Positions 10,401-21,620 of a stretch of DNA of 64,000 bases are shown here, piece by piece. The stretch spans positions 1-64,000 of the forward strand of contig JAKSZP010000188.1 in the NCBI GenBank assembly GCA_022478985.1, given 5' to 3'. A model generated the notes under the pieces. It made no database searches, was not told the origin of the DNA, and worked only from the letters and a program-made list of their open reading frames with translations. This DNA is from Massospora cicadina. Lineage: Eukaryota; Entomophthoromycota; Entomophthoromycetes; Entomophthorales; Entomophthoraceae. The first letter of the stretch is position 1; every line of letters begins with the position of its first letter. The translations under genes were made by a program, and so were the position numbers.

Positions 10401-11800
10401 GTCTCAGACCTACTGCGACTTGTGCAGCTTTAAATTCAAAAGGTGATGTGAATGGAGCGTTAAATATGCTTCACAAGTTTTTTTTAGGTCATAATCCTGA
10501 ACTTTGCCCAGCGGAATCAGATGAAGCAGATCTTGTCACAGTTATTTTAATGCCTCAGATTTTGGCCATTTCCCCCATGGTCTTGGTAGCAGACTTAGGT
10601 CTGGACGCACCCTTTGTCTTGAGGGTTCTAGTAGCCCAGACGGCGTATGCAGAGAGAGGAACTTCTTGAAAAGCTATCACTTCCAACTCCCAAGCATTCA
10701 TCCTATTCTCTGACTGAGGGGCTCATCCAGTTTAGGTCGCGCCTGTGGGTGCCGCCCCTCCTCTAAGATGAAATCATCTGAGACTATCATGATCCCCCTG
10801 CAGTTGGTCACCCAGGGAATATAAAATGCATCAATATAGTTAAGTGGATCTTAAACTTTACAGGCCTGTTAGGGTATTCTGGTATGGATCACCAACTGCG
10901 TAATATATAGTGGGCCAAATCAAACCAGTTGGGTAACAATGGTCTCCTGCACTCTTTGCAGCAGGAGGAGGGCCATGGAATTGGTTTCTATGGATTTCAT
11001 TGTTGAGCTGCTATAATCCAAGGGGTTTACAAAAGTCATTGAGGTCATAGACCACTTCACTAAATTTGCTCTTTTTATCCCTTGCTCCTCCCTCATCACC
11101 TCTAAGGAGACCACCCGCCTGTTTGTAAGGCATGTGTTCTCTATGTTTGGCCTACCGCAGGAAATCGTTAGTGATTTTGGTACCCAATTTACAGCATAGT
11201 TTTGGAACTAACTACTGGCAATTAAAAAATTACACCATCTCGCTCCACCGCATACCTTGCTCAGTTGGATGGTCAAACTGAGCAGGTAAATGAAATTTTG
11301 GGTGAATATTTTTGGTGTTAAGCCCCAGCTGCTCAGGATTCCTGGGCGGATGATTTTCTGCTCTCCCAGTTTGTGTACAATAATGAAACACGCATCCATT
11401 TGCTTATTTTTATATGAAGCCGCCTTAGGTTATAATCCATCATTTTTTGGTTGATCTGTGCCTCCACCCGGAGGTGCCAGCTGCAACCTATCATGCTCAG
11501 CACATCTATGCCACCCAGTTCTTGATTTTGTAACATCTGAACAAGAGCATTAGTGACTATATATGGTTTGCGGACTGAAAGCGCCTTACAGAGCACAAGA
11601 TTGAGGTTGGTTCACACATTTTTGTTGGACATGCGACACTTGCACATGCAGGTGCCCTCGCGCAAGTTTGCAAGCAAATGCTCAGGCCCTCATTTGATAG
11701 AAGAGGACTTGAGGAATGGAGCCTTTTGATTTAAGTTGCCAGTTTATTGGAAGCAACACACCGTCTTCCAGATCTCACATTTGTCCTCGTTCAAGGGGGA
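10400..11800 (+). pseudogene. Integrase remnant of F
   Basis: In order: a linker, then YHDPPAVGHPG at about 10788-10820 (the HHCC zinc-finger region), then catalytic core pieces. VIDHFTKFALFIPC (about 11045-11085) carries the first Asp, and GLPQEIVSDFGTQFT (about 11150-11190) the second. LAQLDGQTEQVNE (about 11260-11290) corresponds to the DGQTER block with the third acidic residue, and FVYNNET follows. Several stops and frameshifts, so inactive. Large antisense frames at 11208-11596 are shadows. The tail leads into a chromodomain. Confidence 0.82.
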
Positions 11801-12010
11801 GATTCCTATGGAACTCAAATTTATTGTGATCAAGGGAGAGGAGGAAGCTGAAGTCAACGCCATTTAGCTTACGGAACTCATGCAAATTGGTTCAGTATTC
11901 AATTGTTTGTAAGGGCTACCCAGCCTACAAAAATAGCTTTAAAGGTGCTTGGGACAGCACAAACTGTTTAGAGCTTTTTAAGGCCTTCCACGCTGCTTAC
12001 CCAATGCTCC
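11800..12010 (+). pseudogene. Chromodomain of F integrase
   Basis: EEEAEVNAI, then VCKGYPAYKNSF, DSTNCLELFKAFHAAYP. This is the chromodomain pattern (acidic E-E/V start, the W/C-KGYP turn, aromatic pair, N-C-x-E-L-x-x-F helix). The aromatic usually preceding KGYP is Cys here. In chromoviruses this module binds methylated histone H3 and steers integration to heterochromatin. It has a stop at about 11866 and ends a few codons before the polypurine tract. Confidence 0.8.
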
Positions 12011-12105
12011 CAACATCCCCAAAGATCGCAAAGCTGATGGCGATCAAGTTACCTAAAGCCTATAAGAACGTTTCCCTCGCCCAGTTCCCTAGTGATGGCA
12101 CTGTC

Positions 12106-12128
12106 CCTTTTGAAAAAGGGAAGGATAA
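12106..12128 (+). other. Polypurine tract of F
   Basis: TTTTGAAAAAGGGAAGGATAA directly before the 3' LTR; the expected plus-strand primer of a Ty3 element. Confidence 0.7.
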
Positions 12129-12157
12129 AGTAAGTTTAAAGAGCGCCCCTTGCACTT
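12129..12157 (+). repeat. F 3' LTR, piece 1 of 3
   Basis: First 29 bases, AGTAAGTTTAAAG onward, matching the 5' LTR start TGTAAGTCTGGTG. Ends in CACTT, the left TSD copy of element B. Continues at 25426. Confidence 0.82.
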
Positions 12158-12497
12158 TTTAGGAATCTAGCTTAATTATGCTCACTGGTTCTATGCTGCT
12201 AGATCCCACAAAGGATTTTAACAAAATAAAAATTTGAAAACTAAAACTTTTCTTTCTCGTTGCAAACACTTTTGCAACCTATTCAATTAAAGACTAAATC
12301 TAGTTTGATAATCTCACAGAGGAGATTAGTCTGCGCCCATGTCAGGGAGCAGTTGGGCAAGCAAGGTAAGAGGAGCAGGAGGAAGGCCCGCGGCCTCCAA
12401 CATTTGAAAACGCCCTGGAGAATCCGGCGGAATAGACAAAAATCTCAAAAAACTGGCGGTCACAATTTCCCCGGAGATACTCACGTGGTAAGCACAA

Positions 12498-13480
12498 TGC
12501 AACCAGTACATCAACACGCCACATTCCCAGCCACTTTCATCGGTGGAATTCGGAGTCCGTGTGTATCTGGACATCCAAAAAACGGCCCTATGGGAAAAAT
12601 TTTGTGAAGATGTACACAAAATTTTCCTGACCGCGGTGTATGTTGCACCTCACTCCATGTTGCACGGTTGGCTGGACCTAGGTTTCAAAAGCAAATTAGC
12701 AGCAGATGAGGCTGCAGCAGTGCGCATAGTGGTTAACCTCCCCGAAGGGCAACAGGTCGTTGAAACCAAATGCACCAGATGGACAAAATCAAACCAAATT
12801 TTCCTCACGTTTGACTTTTTACATACTACGGTAAAATGTGACATTTTGGAGCAACACCTGAAAGATGGTCTCGCCGTATATGGCGAAATACAATCTTTCA
12901 AAATGCAATGCTTCACGCTGATGCCACACCTGTGCACTGGCAAAGCCATCACAGTTCTGACCCCAACTGAGGAGATCGTGAAGGACCTAACCTAGATCCT
13001 GCACTTCACTTTTATTGATATTGCAGGGCATACCACCCACCCATTCCGGGTAACCGTGGACAGCGCGCCCCCCATTTGCACCCACTGTGACGCGTTTGGC
13101 CATAAGGCACATGCATGCCCCATCAAGGAGGGCGTCACATTCTAAGAGCACCCCTCGGCGGCCATGGCCAGCGGAGAGGCGAACTATGAACCAACTGCAA
13201 GCACCAAGGAGGCTTTCCCGTGGGGAGCACAAGGCTGCTACCTATTGGTAAAGCCCATCTCCCCACAGGAGCAGAAGAAGGCCAAGCAGGCCCATAGGGC
13301 CGCGGCCAAGGAAGCGGCTAAGGCCACCACCGCCATCCCACACTCACAATGCCAGTAGAACATGGAGACCTTCGTGGCAGAAGTGACTCGGGAATCCATC
13401 ATCCAATCAGATTGGGAAGCCCATGATAAGCGGGCCACTCAATCTGAGGATCCAATGGGAGATTTGATCTCACCCAATTG
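12498..13480 (+). pseudogene. LINE ORF1 (nucleic-acid-binding protein) of L1a
   Basis: An open stretch of about 150 codons (frame entering at 12492, GTG-read from 12543) holds an RRM-like or basic middle (KFCEDVHKIFLTAVYVAP, VRIVVNLPEGQ). After a stop at 12993 the same product continues in DSAPPICTHCDAFGHKAHAC (about 13057-13115). This is a perfect C-x2-C-x4-H-x4-C zinc knuckle typical of ORF1/Gag-like proteins that coat LINE RNA. A lysine/alanine-rich tail (EQKKAKQAHRAAAKEAAK, 13270-13325) follows. The stops make it a pseudogene. The start codon is not determinable. Confidence 0.75.
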
Positions 13481-13753
13481 CTGCATCCAAGCTCCAGTAA
13501 AAACTGACTTGGGATCTATCCCAACTTAAAATTTTTTTGACCTGTTCAACGGTGCACCAAACTCATCTGCACTGCAAAAAATTCGTCCGACGTTGGGAAA
13601 ACAAAAAGTGAAGGCCAAAGCCAATGCAACTTTTCTACAAAAATTAACAAAAACCCCAATAGTGTTGCTGCTAACACCCATGCTGCTGTGAAAGCCCGTG
13701 GGGACCTTGAAGAGGCTGGTGGGCCCAGAGGCCCACCCCCTTGCACCTAAGGT

Positions 13754-14480
13754 GTGATGGGGGAAACCTTCACTCTAAGGACATTGAATATTGCCGGACA
13801 TAAGGCCTCCCCATCCTGGGCTAGTAAACTGAGTTTTTTACAACACAATTTACCCATGGATATCCTGGCCATCCAGGAGTCCCACTGTCCACGAGGTTCT
13901 GAGGAAGCTTGGAAAACAATGCTCCTCCCATCCCTATCCTTTTGGTCAAAGCACTGTGGGGTACTAATTTGGAAAAATAGTTTTTTCAAATTCACATCCT
14001 CAGAAACATTCCTAAATGGCTGAGTGCTCGTCGTCACCTTATTGTGGGCTGACGTTGTGCACGCAATCATCAACATCTATGCCCCAAACGGTGCACACGA
14101 GTGTTGGGAATTTTTCTCAGCGGTCAAATCCCTCCCGCTACCCCCTGATTCTTTCCTAGTTGGTGACATGAACTGTTGGCTAACCTCACCAATAGACTAG
14201 TGGCCTCCCTCACCCCACGCCCCACAGGGTTAAGTAGAACTACGCGTTCTAAAAGCCACCCTTGGGTTAATGGATGCGCTGCTGCAACATGCCCCACTGC
14301 TCAAAAACATGACGCGTCCCCACATCCACAACGGCCAATTAAGGTCCATGACCCGCATCAACCTAATTCTAATGCTGGTGAAATTCCAACCCCGCATCTA
14401 ACACTTCAAAACAAAGAAAATGGAATTCTCTGATCATCAACTGGTCTCAATAACCTACCACTTACCTGTCACAGTTGCAA
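13754..14480 (+). pseudogene. LINE ORF2 endonuclease domain of L1a
   Basis: An apurinic-type endonuclease that nicks target DNA. In order: RTLNIAG with the first Asn (13780), DILAIQESH with the catalytic Glu (about 13860-13885), INIYAPN (about 14070-14090), LVGDMNCWL with Asp and Asn of GDxN (about 14158-14180), and FSDHQLV with the final Asp-His (about 14424-14440). All signature residues survive although the frame has a stop at 14021 and several shifts. It lies at the N-terminus of ORF2, as in L1. The visible 15 bp TSD and T/AAAA target agree with this enzyme type. Confidence 0.85.
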
Positions 14481-14989
14481 AGGCCCCACATTGGTGCAAA
14501 ATCCGCCCCCCCGAGCTCGCGTCGCCAGGATTTTCCATGTGGGTGGAAGAGGCAACTTTGGAAAAATCGTTTGTTGCACCATTTTTGCACGGACCCCATT
14601 TCCACATGGGCAACTTTCAAAGAGGACACCATCCGCCACTATCGCCATCTCTCCTCCAGACGCTCATGAGCCACATCGGCGGTTATCTCGCGCGCTCTGG
14701 CAGAATTGGTCCACTTGGAGTCCAACATTCCAGCCACAGGATACAGCCCTGCATGGGACCAGAAGTGGGCGGAGGCAGCCGCCCACCTCAACGCACTCGA
14801 AAGGCAACATAAACATCAGGTTTGTGTCCAGTACAGGGCCACACGCATCACTAAAGGTGACAAGTGCACTGCATACTTCTTTAAAAAAATTTTGCACCAT
14901 GCCAGAGCGTGGCCTGCACACAGGTGTGAAGATCAGATATTTCCATTACAGACACACTGGCCAAAGTGGCAATTTAAACGCAAAAATAT

Positions 14990-16640
14990 TACTCTGAGTT
15001 ATACTGAGCTGAACTAATTCAGCCAGCCAAAATGGCGGAATTTCTCGACCAAGCTCATATCTGCACCCTTTTTCTGATACCCGGAAATAAAAAATTTAAT
15101 TACCTCAAACAAATTATGGACAGCCATTCGCGGTGCGCCAAACCAAAAATGGCCAGGCCAGATGGCATTACATATGAGTTCTACAAAAAATATTTCAAAT
15201 ATATATCCCCATTGCTGCTAGCCTCACTTAACCAAAGCCTGTTGGAAACGCGCCTCCTACCAGGAGGACATGAGGCCTTTACTGTCACACTCTTCAAGAA
15301 AGGGGATAAGCTTGACTTAGCCAACTGGCACCCCATTTCTCTAACAAACACAGACACCAAAATTTTAACAAAAATCATGGCTAACCGTTTAGGGACTGTA
15401 GCATCTGCCACCATCTCCCCAGAACAATTCAGTTTCATCCCCAGAAGGTCAATTTGGGATATCGTGCACTCCGTGGCTAATGCATGTCAGTCCGCAGCCT
15501 CTGGGGCACTGGTATTCTTGGACCAACAAAAGGCCTATGATAGAGTAAACTGGGAATACCTAAGGGCCTGCCTCCATCAATTCCGCCTACCCCCCGCTTC
15601 ATAAACTGGGTAATGCTGCTCACATAATCTGCGACAATGGCAGTGCGTGGCCCAGGCTTCCTAACGGAAGTAGTCCGCCCTCAAAGGGGATTGCGACAAG
15701 GGGACCCCCTTAGCCCACTCTTATACAACTTCAGCCTTGACCCACTACTACGAAATGTGAATGCCCAACTCACTGGGTCCATGTGCCAGGCCAAACCCCA
15801 GTCAAGATGATGGCATTTGCAGATGATTGCGTGGTGGGGGTGTCTAATAACAAAGATGCACGCGCGCTTGAAGCCCTCATCCAGGAATATTCCCGGGTAA
15901 GCAACGCGGCACTGAACGCCTCCAAAACCAAAATCATCCTCCTTGGTCAGTTTCAGAACTGCTGGGCCCCAGCAATTAGTTCCCAACCCGGCCCATCTGC
16001 TTGCCCATGTCCACGCCTTACTAACTCAACACACACCGCTCCACTGGTGCTCCCCTTCGTGCCACATCCTACCATAGGACCGGTGTGCCATCTGGCGTGT
16101 GGATGGAGGCAGGCGGATATGCGTCAGCAGTAATGGAGTGCCGTATACTGGACAATGTAACGAAGCGAATCACCTCTCTCAGAGCCGACCCTACTACCCT
16201 CACTGGCAGGGTTGTTCTTGCCAACTCTATGCTCCTATCCAAAGTCTGGTTCAGAGCCCACGCCATCCCCTTATCCCCAAGCCTCTTCAAATTCCTGTAT
16301 GCTTTGCTGCAAGGATGGGTTTGGTCAGGCCACCCTCCACCAGTACGGCTAGAGGTCATGTTTAGCCCTCATCATCAAGGTGGCATGGGCCTGCTTGACT
16401 TCAAAGCCCATGCTGCCAAGATCCTGGGCACCTGGATAGCGGCCGTCACCGCTCCTACACTCCCATCCCAACACTGGTCCCGCGTGGCCCACTCCAACTT
16501 CTCCCGAGCCTTGGGCCTCAACAATCCATTGAACCCCCACTCCCTGATGAATTACCTCGCATCACACACATCGGCCACAGGTCCTCACGGGACTAAAACC
16601 CACTACAAACGAATCCTACTCTCCATGTGAAGCGCAGAGT
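14990..16640 (+). pseudogene. LINE ORF2 reverse transcriptase of L1a
   Basis: The RT that copies LINE RNA at the nicked target. Blocks in order: MARPDGITYEFYKK (15148-15190), LFKKGDKLDLANWHPISLTN (15290-15350), ILTKIMANRL, QFSFIPRRSI (15425-15455), LDQQKAYDRVNWEYL (15520-15560), RGLRQGDPLSPLLYN (15686-15730), and the active site Phe-Ala-Asp-Asp at 15816-15827 followed by CVVGVSNN. The active site is intact, but a stop at 15602, frameshifts around 15610 and 15780, and a stop at 16628 interrupt it. The thumb continues with RVVLANSMLLSKVWF near 16210-16255. Confidence 0.88.
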
Positions 16641-17400
16641 GGAGAATTCGTATTAGCAGACATACAACCCGAAGAGGCCGCCCCTCTCCTCAGTTCACAC
16701 AAGAGGTACAGGGGCTACCCATCCATGATGGCGTGATCCCCCACACGGCCCCATGTCCTATCCAGGGTGAACTACCTGGACATGATGGACATCCCATACT
16801 CCATTGAGACCCAAAAACTATCTGGAAATATGCACACCATCCTCTGTTGCAGCCTCAAGTCCGCTCCCATGTGTGGCGCTACCTGAGGCGGGTGTATCGT
16901 ACAGCTGAGCGCTCTAACGCTTTACACTCATCCTGTGTCGTGTGTGGCCAGTATGGAACGCTGTTCCACCGCCTGGAGAAGTGCCCCACCTCTAAAGTGA
17001 TATGGCGCGAAGTTCAACGTCAGCTGGGTCAGGATCAAACGCATCCCTTCAGTCTGTCAAAAGATATGTTTGCTTCATCAAAGGCCTCCCCCTTCCACCC
17101 TCCCTCCATGCTCTGGTGGTTGCAATTGCCATGTGGACTATCCACACGATTGTCTTGGATGCCATCGCTGGCTCCATCCCCACCCTCCCAGAAGCTGTCC
17201 ACAGATTCTGGTCTCATTTGGTGGACCACTTTCAAGCGTGGATGTTTAGATACCCCCCACCATGTCGCCGACAGCTGGTCTCCTCCTAGTTCCCAGTCTG
17301 GCTCATCAAATCAGACCCCTTCCTCCACACGTGCTCAATAGTGGCTACGGCCCCTTCACACGTTCCCTCCCCCTCCCCATAAGTGGCGTTCCCGCTGGTA
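16641..17400 (+). pseudogene. LINE ORF2 C-terminus with zinc knuckle, L1a
   Basis: Continues ORF2 after a stop. CVVCGQYGTLFHRLEKC near 16936-16990 is C-x2-C-x7-H-x4-C, the cysteine-histidine finger near the end of L1-class ORF2. It is followed by tryptophan-rich sequence (MWTIHTIVLDAI; AVHRFWSHLVDHF). A TAG at 17287 replaces the Trp codon found at the same place in K and L1b. After about 17400 only 3' UTR remains. Confidence 0.78.
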
Positions 17401-18177
17401 ACAAGAGATAGCATCGCTTCTCTGGGGTGCCTCCCTTGTACTAAGTTTGTCTTTTCTGAGTCATATTTGGAAGTGTCCATCCCATGGTCGGCCTTCCCCG
17501 CAATAAATTTAAAATTTAAAATTTGAAAACTATAAAAATTGAATTTTTATGATTTTTAATATGAGCGCGAGGTAATAATGAAAATCAATCCCTTTCCAAT
17601 TTTCAACGATTAGTATTTATACTAACTTCAAGGTCAGAGGTATTCAGGGATAGTTTTAAATAGCTTTGATGCTTTCCAATTTAGGTAATATGGGTGTCAA
17701 ACTACAGATCTTGGGTAAAGTTGGTTTTTTTGGTAGAATGGACGTTGGGGTTTTGGGGCAGAATATACCCGTGAGGCAAGGTTTTGATGTATCATAACCA
17801 ATCACCACTCAAGAAATTATTCTCACCTAAGAGGCCCGCCGCCATGCCTATAAAAGGGGAGGCCCCGCGCAGGTGTGGTGAAGTACTTGGTGATGGTTGG
17901 GGGAGTACCCACTGCTGGTTTCCCCAAAGTCTTTTATGCGATCAGAAAAATATGATTATTCGATTCTACAGATTGTGCCCTAGCAGGTTTTAAACTGGTG
18001 TTACCCCAGTTGATGGGGTTCCAATGAGAATTGGCCAAGTCTTTTGGCCAATATCATTGACATTTTCATTAAAATTACTATTAATAGCATCGGGAAATTG
18101 CAAATGGCTGACATTTTTTTGGATGAACTCGACCTAAGACATTCTTATTTTTAAGCTGCAAAGGCAAATGTCCGACA

Positions 18178-19330
18178 TCACACCCTAAATAATGTTGGGG
18201 GTGAGTAGGACTTGAGAAAACGGCCATGTACGCGATTAATCGTGATACCAGTAGCTAGTTTTTGATAGAGTACTCATTTCCTTTCTAATAGATGATGGTG
18301 AAAGGACCCTCTTAAACTGATCCAAGCTTACCGCTTCTAGGAGTGATGCGGTTATGGTAGTACAACACCATGTCAGATACTTGGAAGGTAAGTAGTGGGT
18401 TCAGAACTCATTTGCATACTGCACTTCTTTTGTCACTGTTTTTGCTAAATTGGTCATAGTTTCAGATTGGAGTTAAATTATGCGCTGAGCCAATCTTCTC
18501 ATAACTCTCTCTGGTTCTTTACTCTAAAAGAAGATACATCCTTAGCTAAGAGTGCAGGTATGCCTGGTTCCTGCCCATACAAGAAACGGAATGAAGACAT
18601 TTTTAAAATCCAGTGATAGCTAATCCGATACGCCATATGAGCACTAGGTAGATATTGATCCCAGTGAAGAGGATCAGAGGAGGCCAGTTTTTGAAGAATG
18701 GAAACCAAGGATCCATTTTCTCTTTCCACAGTCTCATTTGTGAAGGGGTTATACAGAGCCAAGAAAATTTGTTTTGCTCCCATAGATGTGGCCAGGTTTT
18801 ATTATGGAGGTGAAGTTTTTACCATTATCACAGAGTAGAACTTGGGGGCAACAATGACGGGTGAAGATGTGTTGATGTAAGAAGGTGACGGCGTCCTTAG
18901 CTTTTTGAGCAGGGAGAGCCATGGCTTCAACCCACTTAGTAAAGTGGTCAATAGCTACTAGGATAAATTAGTTATCCTATTGGACTGTTGAAGGGGAACT
19001 ACTACATCCAAGATGATGGTGTGGAACGGTTGTTGAGTGGTATTTGGTTTATATTGGTATCTAGACTTGAAACCAGATTGCTTCTTACAAGTAAGGCAGG
19101 CTTCCAAAACATCAACAATAGATTTCATCAATCCATCCCAGTAAAACCAATCCTTAATCCACTCATAGGTTTTCTTTGTCCCTCCATGACCAAGGGTAGA
19201 ATTTGCTTCTAGGATAGCAGGTACGCATTCTGAGGGTCAAAGGTAAGGTAGCCATTTTGTCCCCACATGTATATACAACTACCCATCTTCAACTTTAGTG
19301 TTACAGAAGTGTCGGGCTTTCATCTTCTGA
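18178..19330 (-). pseudogene. Integrase of element B
   Basis: Sense runs right to left. It has a zinc finger with the TLGHGGTKKTYEWIK block and CLTCKK (about 19075-19215), then core AIDHFTKWVEAMAL with the first Asp (about 18900-18960). VLLCDNGKNFTS carries the second (about 18805-18855), and NPFTNETVERENGSL the third acidic residue (about 18690-18745). The open frame 18499-18783 covers the end of the core (HMAYRISYHW, FLYGQEPGIP). The core is broken by stops (for example near 18966 and 18785). No chromodomain follows before the 3' LTR. Integrase would join the cDNA to the genome, giving the 5 bp TSD seen. Confidence 0.85.
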
Positions 19331-19790
19331 ATAGTCTCATCCTCATCCTCCCATTCATTGAGTGTCATTAAGAGATCATGTAACCTCACCGCCTCACTGT
19401 TATCCAAGTGAAGGACTGGTAGCTGAGTCAACCCATCAACATTCAAGTGACGGGTTCCATCACGGTGTTCAATCTTCATGTCATAAGGCTGGAGCTTTAG
19501 AGCCCTGTGAGCTAGCCGACCAGTAGGATCCTTTATGTTCTGTAACTACTTTAGAGATGCGTGGTTGGTAACTACAGTAAAGTTGGTTCCATAGAGAAAA
19601 GGGCGGTAGTGCTTTACAGCCAGCAGAACAGCAAGGCAATCCTTCTCTGTTACACTGTAGTTGCATTCCACCTTTGACAACATCTTAATAAAATAGGATA
19701 CAAGATGATCTACACCGTGTTCATTTAATTGGGTTAAGATGGCCCCAATGGCATAGTCTGAGGCGTCAGTGAACAAGATGAAAAGATTTA
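19279..19790 (-). pseudogene. RNase H of element B
   Basis: FTDASDYAIGAILTQ (19730-19776) holds the first catalytic Asp intact. KMLSKVECNYSVTEKDCLAV carries the second acidic residue, and VVTNHASLK shows Asn where the family has Asp. GTRHLNVDGLTQLPVL closes the domain at about 19430. Only a frameshift near 19540 separates the two parts. It follows RT without a gap, as in Ty3 elements. Confidence 0.85.
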
Positions 19791-20640
19791 TTATAATTGT
19801 GGTGCCATAGGATAGGACGTTGTTGTAGTAGTTGTTTCAACATCTCAAAAGCGGCTTTTTGTTCAGCACCCCAATAGAAAGGGGTATTCTTGGTTAATAA
19901 CCGGACAAGGGGCTCACTGAGTTGGGCGAACTTTGGGATAAACTGATGATAATACCCCATCATTCCTTGAAATACCTTAATATCCCATAGATTTTTAGAG
20001 GGCAGCATTTTTGAGATGGCTTCGACCTTGTCCTGCATGGGTTGAAATTCTTCTTGGGAAATGGAGTGACCTTGGAAATCCAATTTTATTTGAGAGAAGG
20101 TGCACTTAGATGGCTTCAACTTATTATTTGACTTATGTAATCATTGAAACACCTCCTTCAAGTGATCAAGATGTTCATTGAAGGTTTTAGAGAACACCGT
20201 AATGCCATCAAGATAGAAGATGACACAAGATAATTTGAGTTCCTGCAAGATGTGATCCATTGCACGCTGAAAAGAGGCAGATGCGTTGAACAACCCTTGG
20301 GGTAATTGTGTGGGTTAAAAGAGATCTTCACTAATATAAGGGCGCATTTCTCCTGATCTTGAGGAGAAAGGTCCATTTTCCAATAGCCACTGGCCAAGTC
20401 CATGGCGGAGAAGAAGTTAGAGCGAGAAAGCTGATCCAGGGCGTCATCAATGCGAGGGATAGGATAGCTATCCTTCTTAGTGAGGCTATTCAACTGTTTG
20501 TAATCCATAACTATCTGATGACCTCCATTTTTCTTTTTAATTAGTAATAATGGTGAGGACCTAGGGCTCTGTGAAGGAACGAGTAACCCAACGTCTAAAA
20601 ACTGCTGAAGCTCCATCCTCATTTCTTGTTCCTCCACCTT
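19766..20640 (-). pseudogene. Reverse transcriptase of element B
   Basis: Clear RT blocks: LLVPSQSPRSSPLLLIKKKN, GGHQIVMDYKQLNSLTKKDS, YPIPRIDDALDQLSRSNFFS, AMDLASGYWKMDLSPQDQEK (20350-20637), then a frameshift near 20300. MDHILQELKLS is followed by the active site at 20204-20215, which reads Tyr-Leu-Asp-Gly instead of Tyr-x-Asp-Asp. The connection domain has PSKCTFSQIKLDFQGHSIS and VFQGMMGYYHQFIP (19766-20119). The loss of the second Asp and two shifts make it inactive. Confidence 0.88.
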
Positions 20641-21240
20641 TGACTTACAATAGGGTTTGGACCTAATAGCTGAACATCATCCACATCAATGGAATGGCAC
20701 CAGCCCTTCATGTGGCCATAGTTAGTATACAATTTGGAGAATATGTCACTATAATCTTCTAACAAAGAATGAACTTTTTCAAACTCCTCTGGGGTCAACT
20801 TATCCGAAATATGAACATTGGGCAAGGTACACACCATGTTGTCCATAGGTAAGCCCAAGTATATCATAGAACCAATTGAGTGGATATGTTCGATGTCCTC
20901 TACAGGGGAGTAGGAAGCCCAGCCAATCTCCTGGTGTTTCCATATGATCATGTTTTTGCCAGTGAGTTTTCCCAGTATAATGGTAATAGGACTCTGGTAG
21001 GCTGGGTCTAGTATCCCAGGCAAGACACGAGGCTCCAAGGGACTAACACCTTCAATACTTATAAGGTGCAACAAGCAATGACATGGGTTTTGAAGCGTGA
21101 TCTTAGTGTCAACCACTCTTTGTTCACCAGGTTTAATCAAGACCTCATCTGCAGCGTAGAAAGGGATACTATCCCCAACATTCACTAAATCAGATAATTT
21201 CTTTGTGTTGCACCCAGAAGTGGAAATAAGGCAAGGTTAT
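20641..21240 (-). pseudogene. dUTPase-like segment of B, between protease and RT
   Basis: An open frame of 188 codons (20619-21185). Its first half resembles trimeric dUTPases, the enzymes that hydrolyse dUTP and keep uracil out of DNA. FYAADEVLIKPGEQRVVDTK matches the motif 1 region (x-AA-x-x-x-x-PG-E-R). PGILDPAYQSPITIILGKLT matches motif 3 (GxIDxxYxGxIxVxLxN) and keeps the Asp and Tyr. KHQEIGWASYSP fits the motif 4 region (GDxIAQLxxxP). The motif 2 RSG reads IEG, so activity is doubtful. The second half (TPEEFEKVHSLLEDYSDIFS) is the normal pre-RT linker. C, D and, less clearly, I have the same region. The family call is by motif reading only. Confidence 0.62.
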
Positions 21241-21299
21241 AGCTGAAAAGGGGTATTCAATCAGGCAAGAGTATTCGTGCTTATTGGGCTCTTTATTGG

Positions 21300-21620
21300 A
21301 TAAGACTAAAGGGACTTCGTAGTTGAGTATGAGAGGACCCCTTGCTTCATTTTAATTATTCCTTCATACTCAATCACAAATTGAGTGCCGATGAGCATAT
21401 CATATGCGTTGTTATCCAAAGTCACAGCAGGGGTTAATTGATTAAGCTTCCAAAATCGAATGGGAAGAGAAGAGTATGCCCTAATAGCACGGGTATTGTT
21501 GAGGCCTTCAGTTCCAAACTCTTGTGTGTACTCCAAATCAGGCGCTAGCATTATTTTCTTATTAAGCTTAGAGGAAATCACGTTGACTGGGGAGCCAGTT
21601 TCCAAGATGGCTAGTATTCA
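21300..21620 (-). pseudogene. Aspartic protease of element B
   Basis: ILETGSPVNVISSKLNKKIM, with Glu (codon at 21600-21602) where C and D have the catalytic Asp of Asp-Thr-Gly. The rest is well conserved: LEYTQEFGTEGLNNTRAIRA, SSLPIRFWKL, NAYDMLIGTQFVIEY. Length and spacing equal those of C. Asp to Glu at the catalytic position should abolish activity, so the B polyprotein could not be processed by its own enzyme. Confidence 0.85.

Larger units (their letters stand above)
12244..17517 (+). mobile_element. L1-like LINE L1a, near full length
   Basis: A 5.27 kb non-LTR retrotransposon with ORF1, ORF2 and a short A-rich tail (aataaatttaaaatttaaa). It is flanked by a 15 bp TSD AAAATTTGAAAACTA at 12229-12243 and 17518-17532. 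The target is of the T/AAAA type expected for an L1-class endonuclease. It sits antisense in the B 3' LTR. ORFs are broken by many stops. L1b and K are relatives; K and L1a align over the whole visible length. Whether 12244 is the true 5' end cannot be decided here because no longer copy is visible. Confidence 0.88.
12158..18177 (-). repeat. 3' LTR of B, split by LINE L1a
   Basis: Pieces 12158-12243 and 17533-18177, joined by removing L1a with one TSD copy. On the minus strand it starts TGTCGGACATTTGCC. Shared with the right LTR: ctataaaagggg (plus strand), accccagttgatggggttcca, taccagcttaat-type end. Sense-strand purine-rich TAGGGTGTGA (18178-18188) next to it is the likely polypurine tract. 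Confidence 0.85.

Noticed and set aside
11208..11596. Minus-strand frames of 63 and 87 codons
   Set aside because: The plus strand here is readable as integrase remnants (DGQTE block, YNNET), so the minus frames are chance.
12326..12952. Minus-strand frames of 97 and 100 codons over LINE ORF1
   Set aside because: The plus frame carries the zinc knuckle and continues ORF1; the minus frames mirror it.
14491..14997. Plus-strand frame of 168 codons in L1a
   Set aside because: It overlaps several other frames at the endonuclease-RT boundary and shows no LINE block; K is not conserved in that frame.
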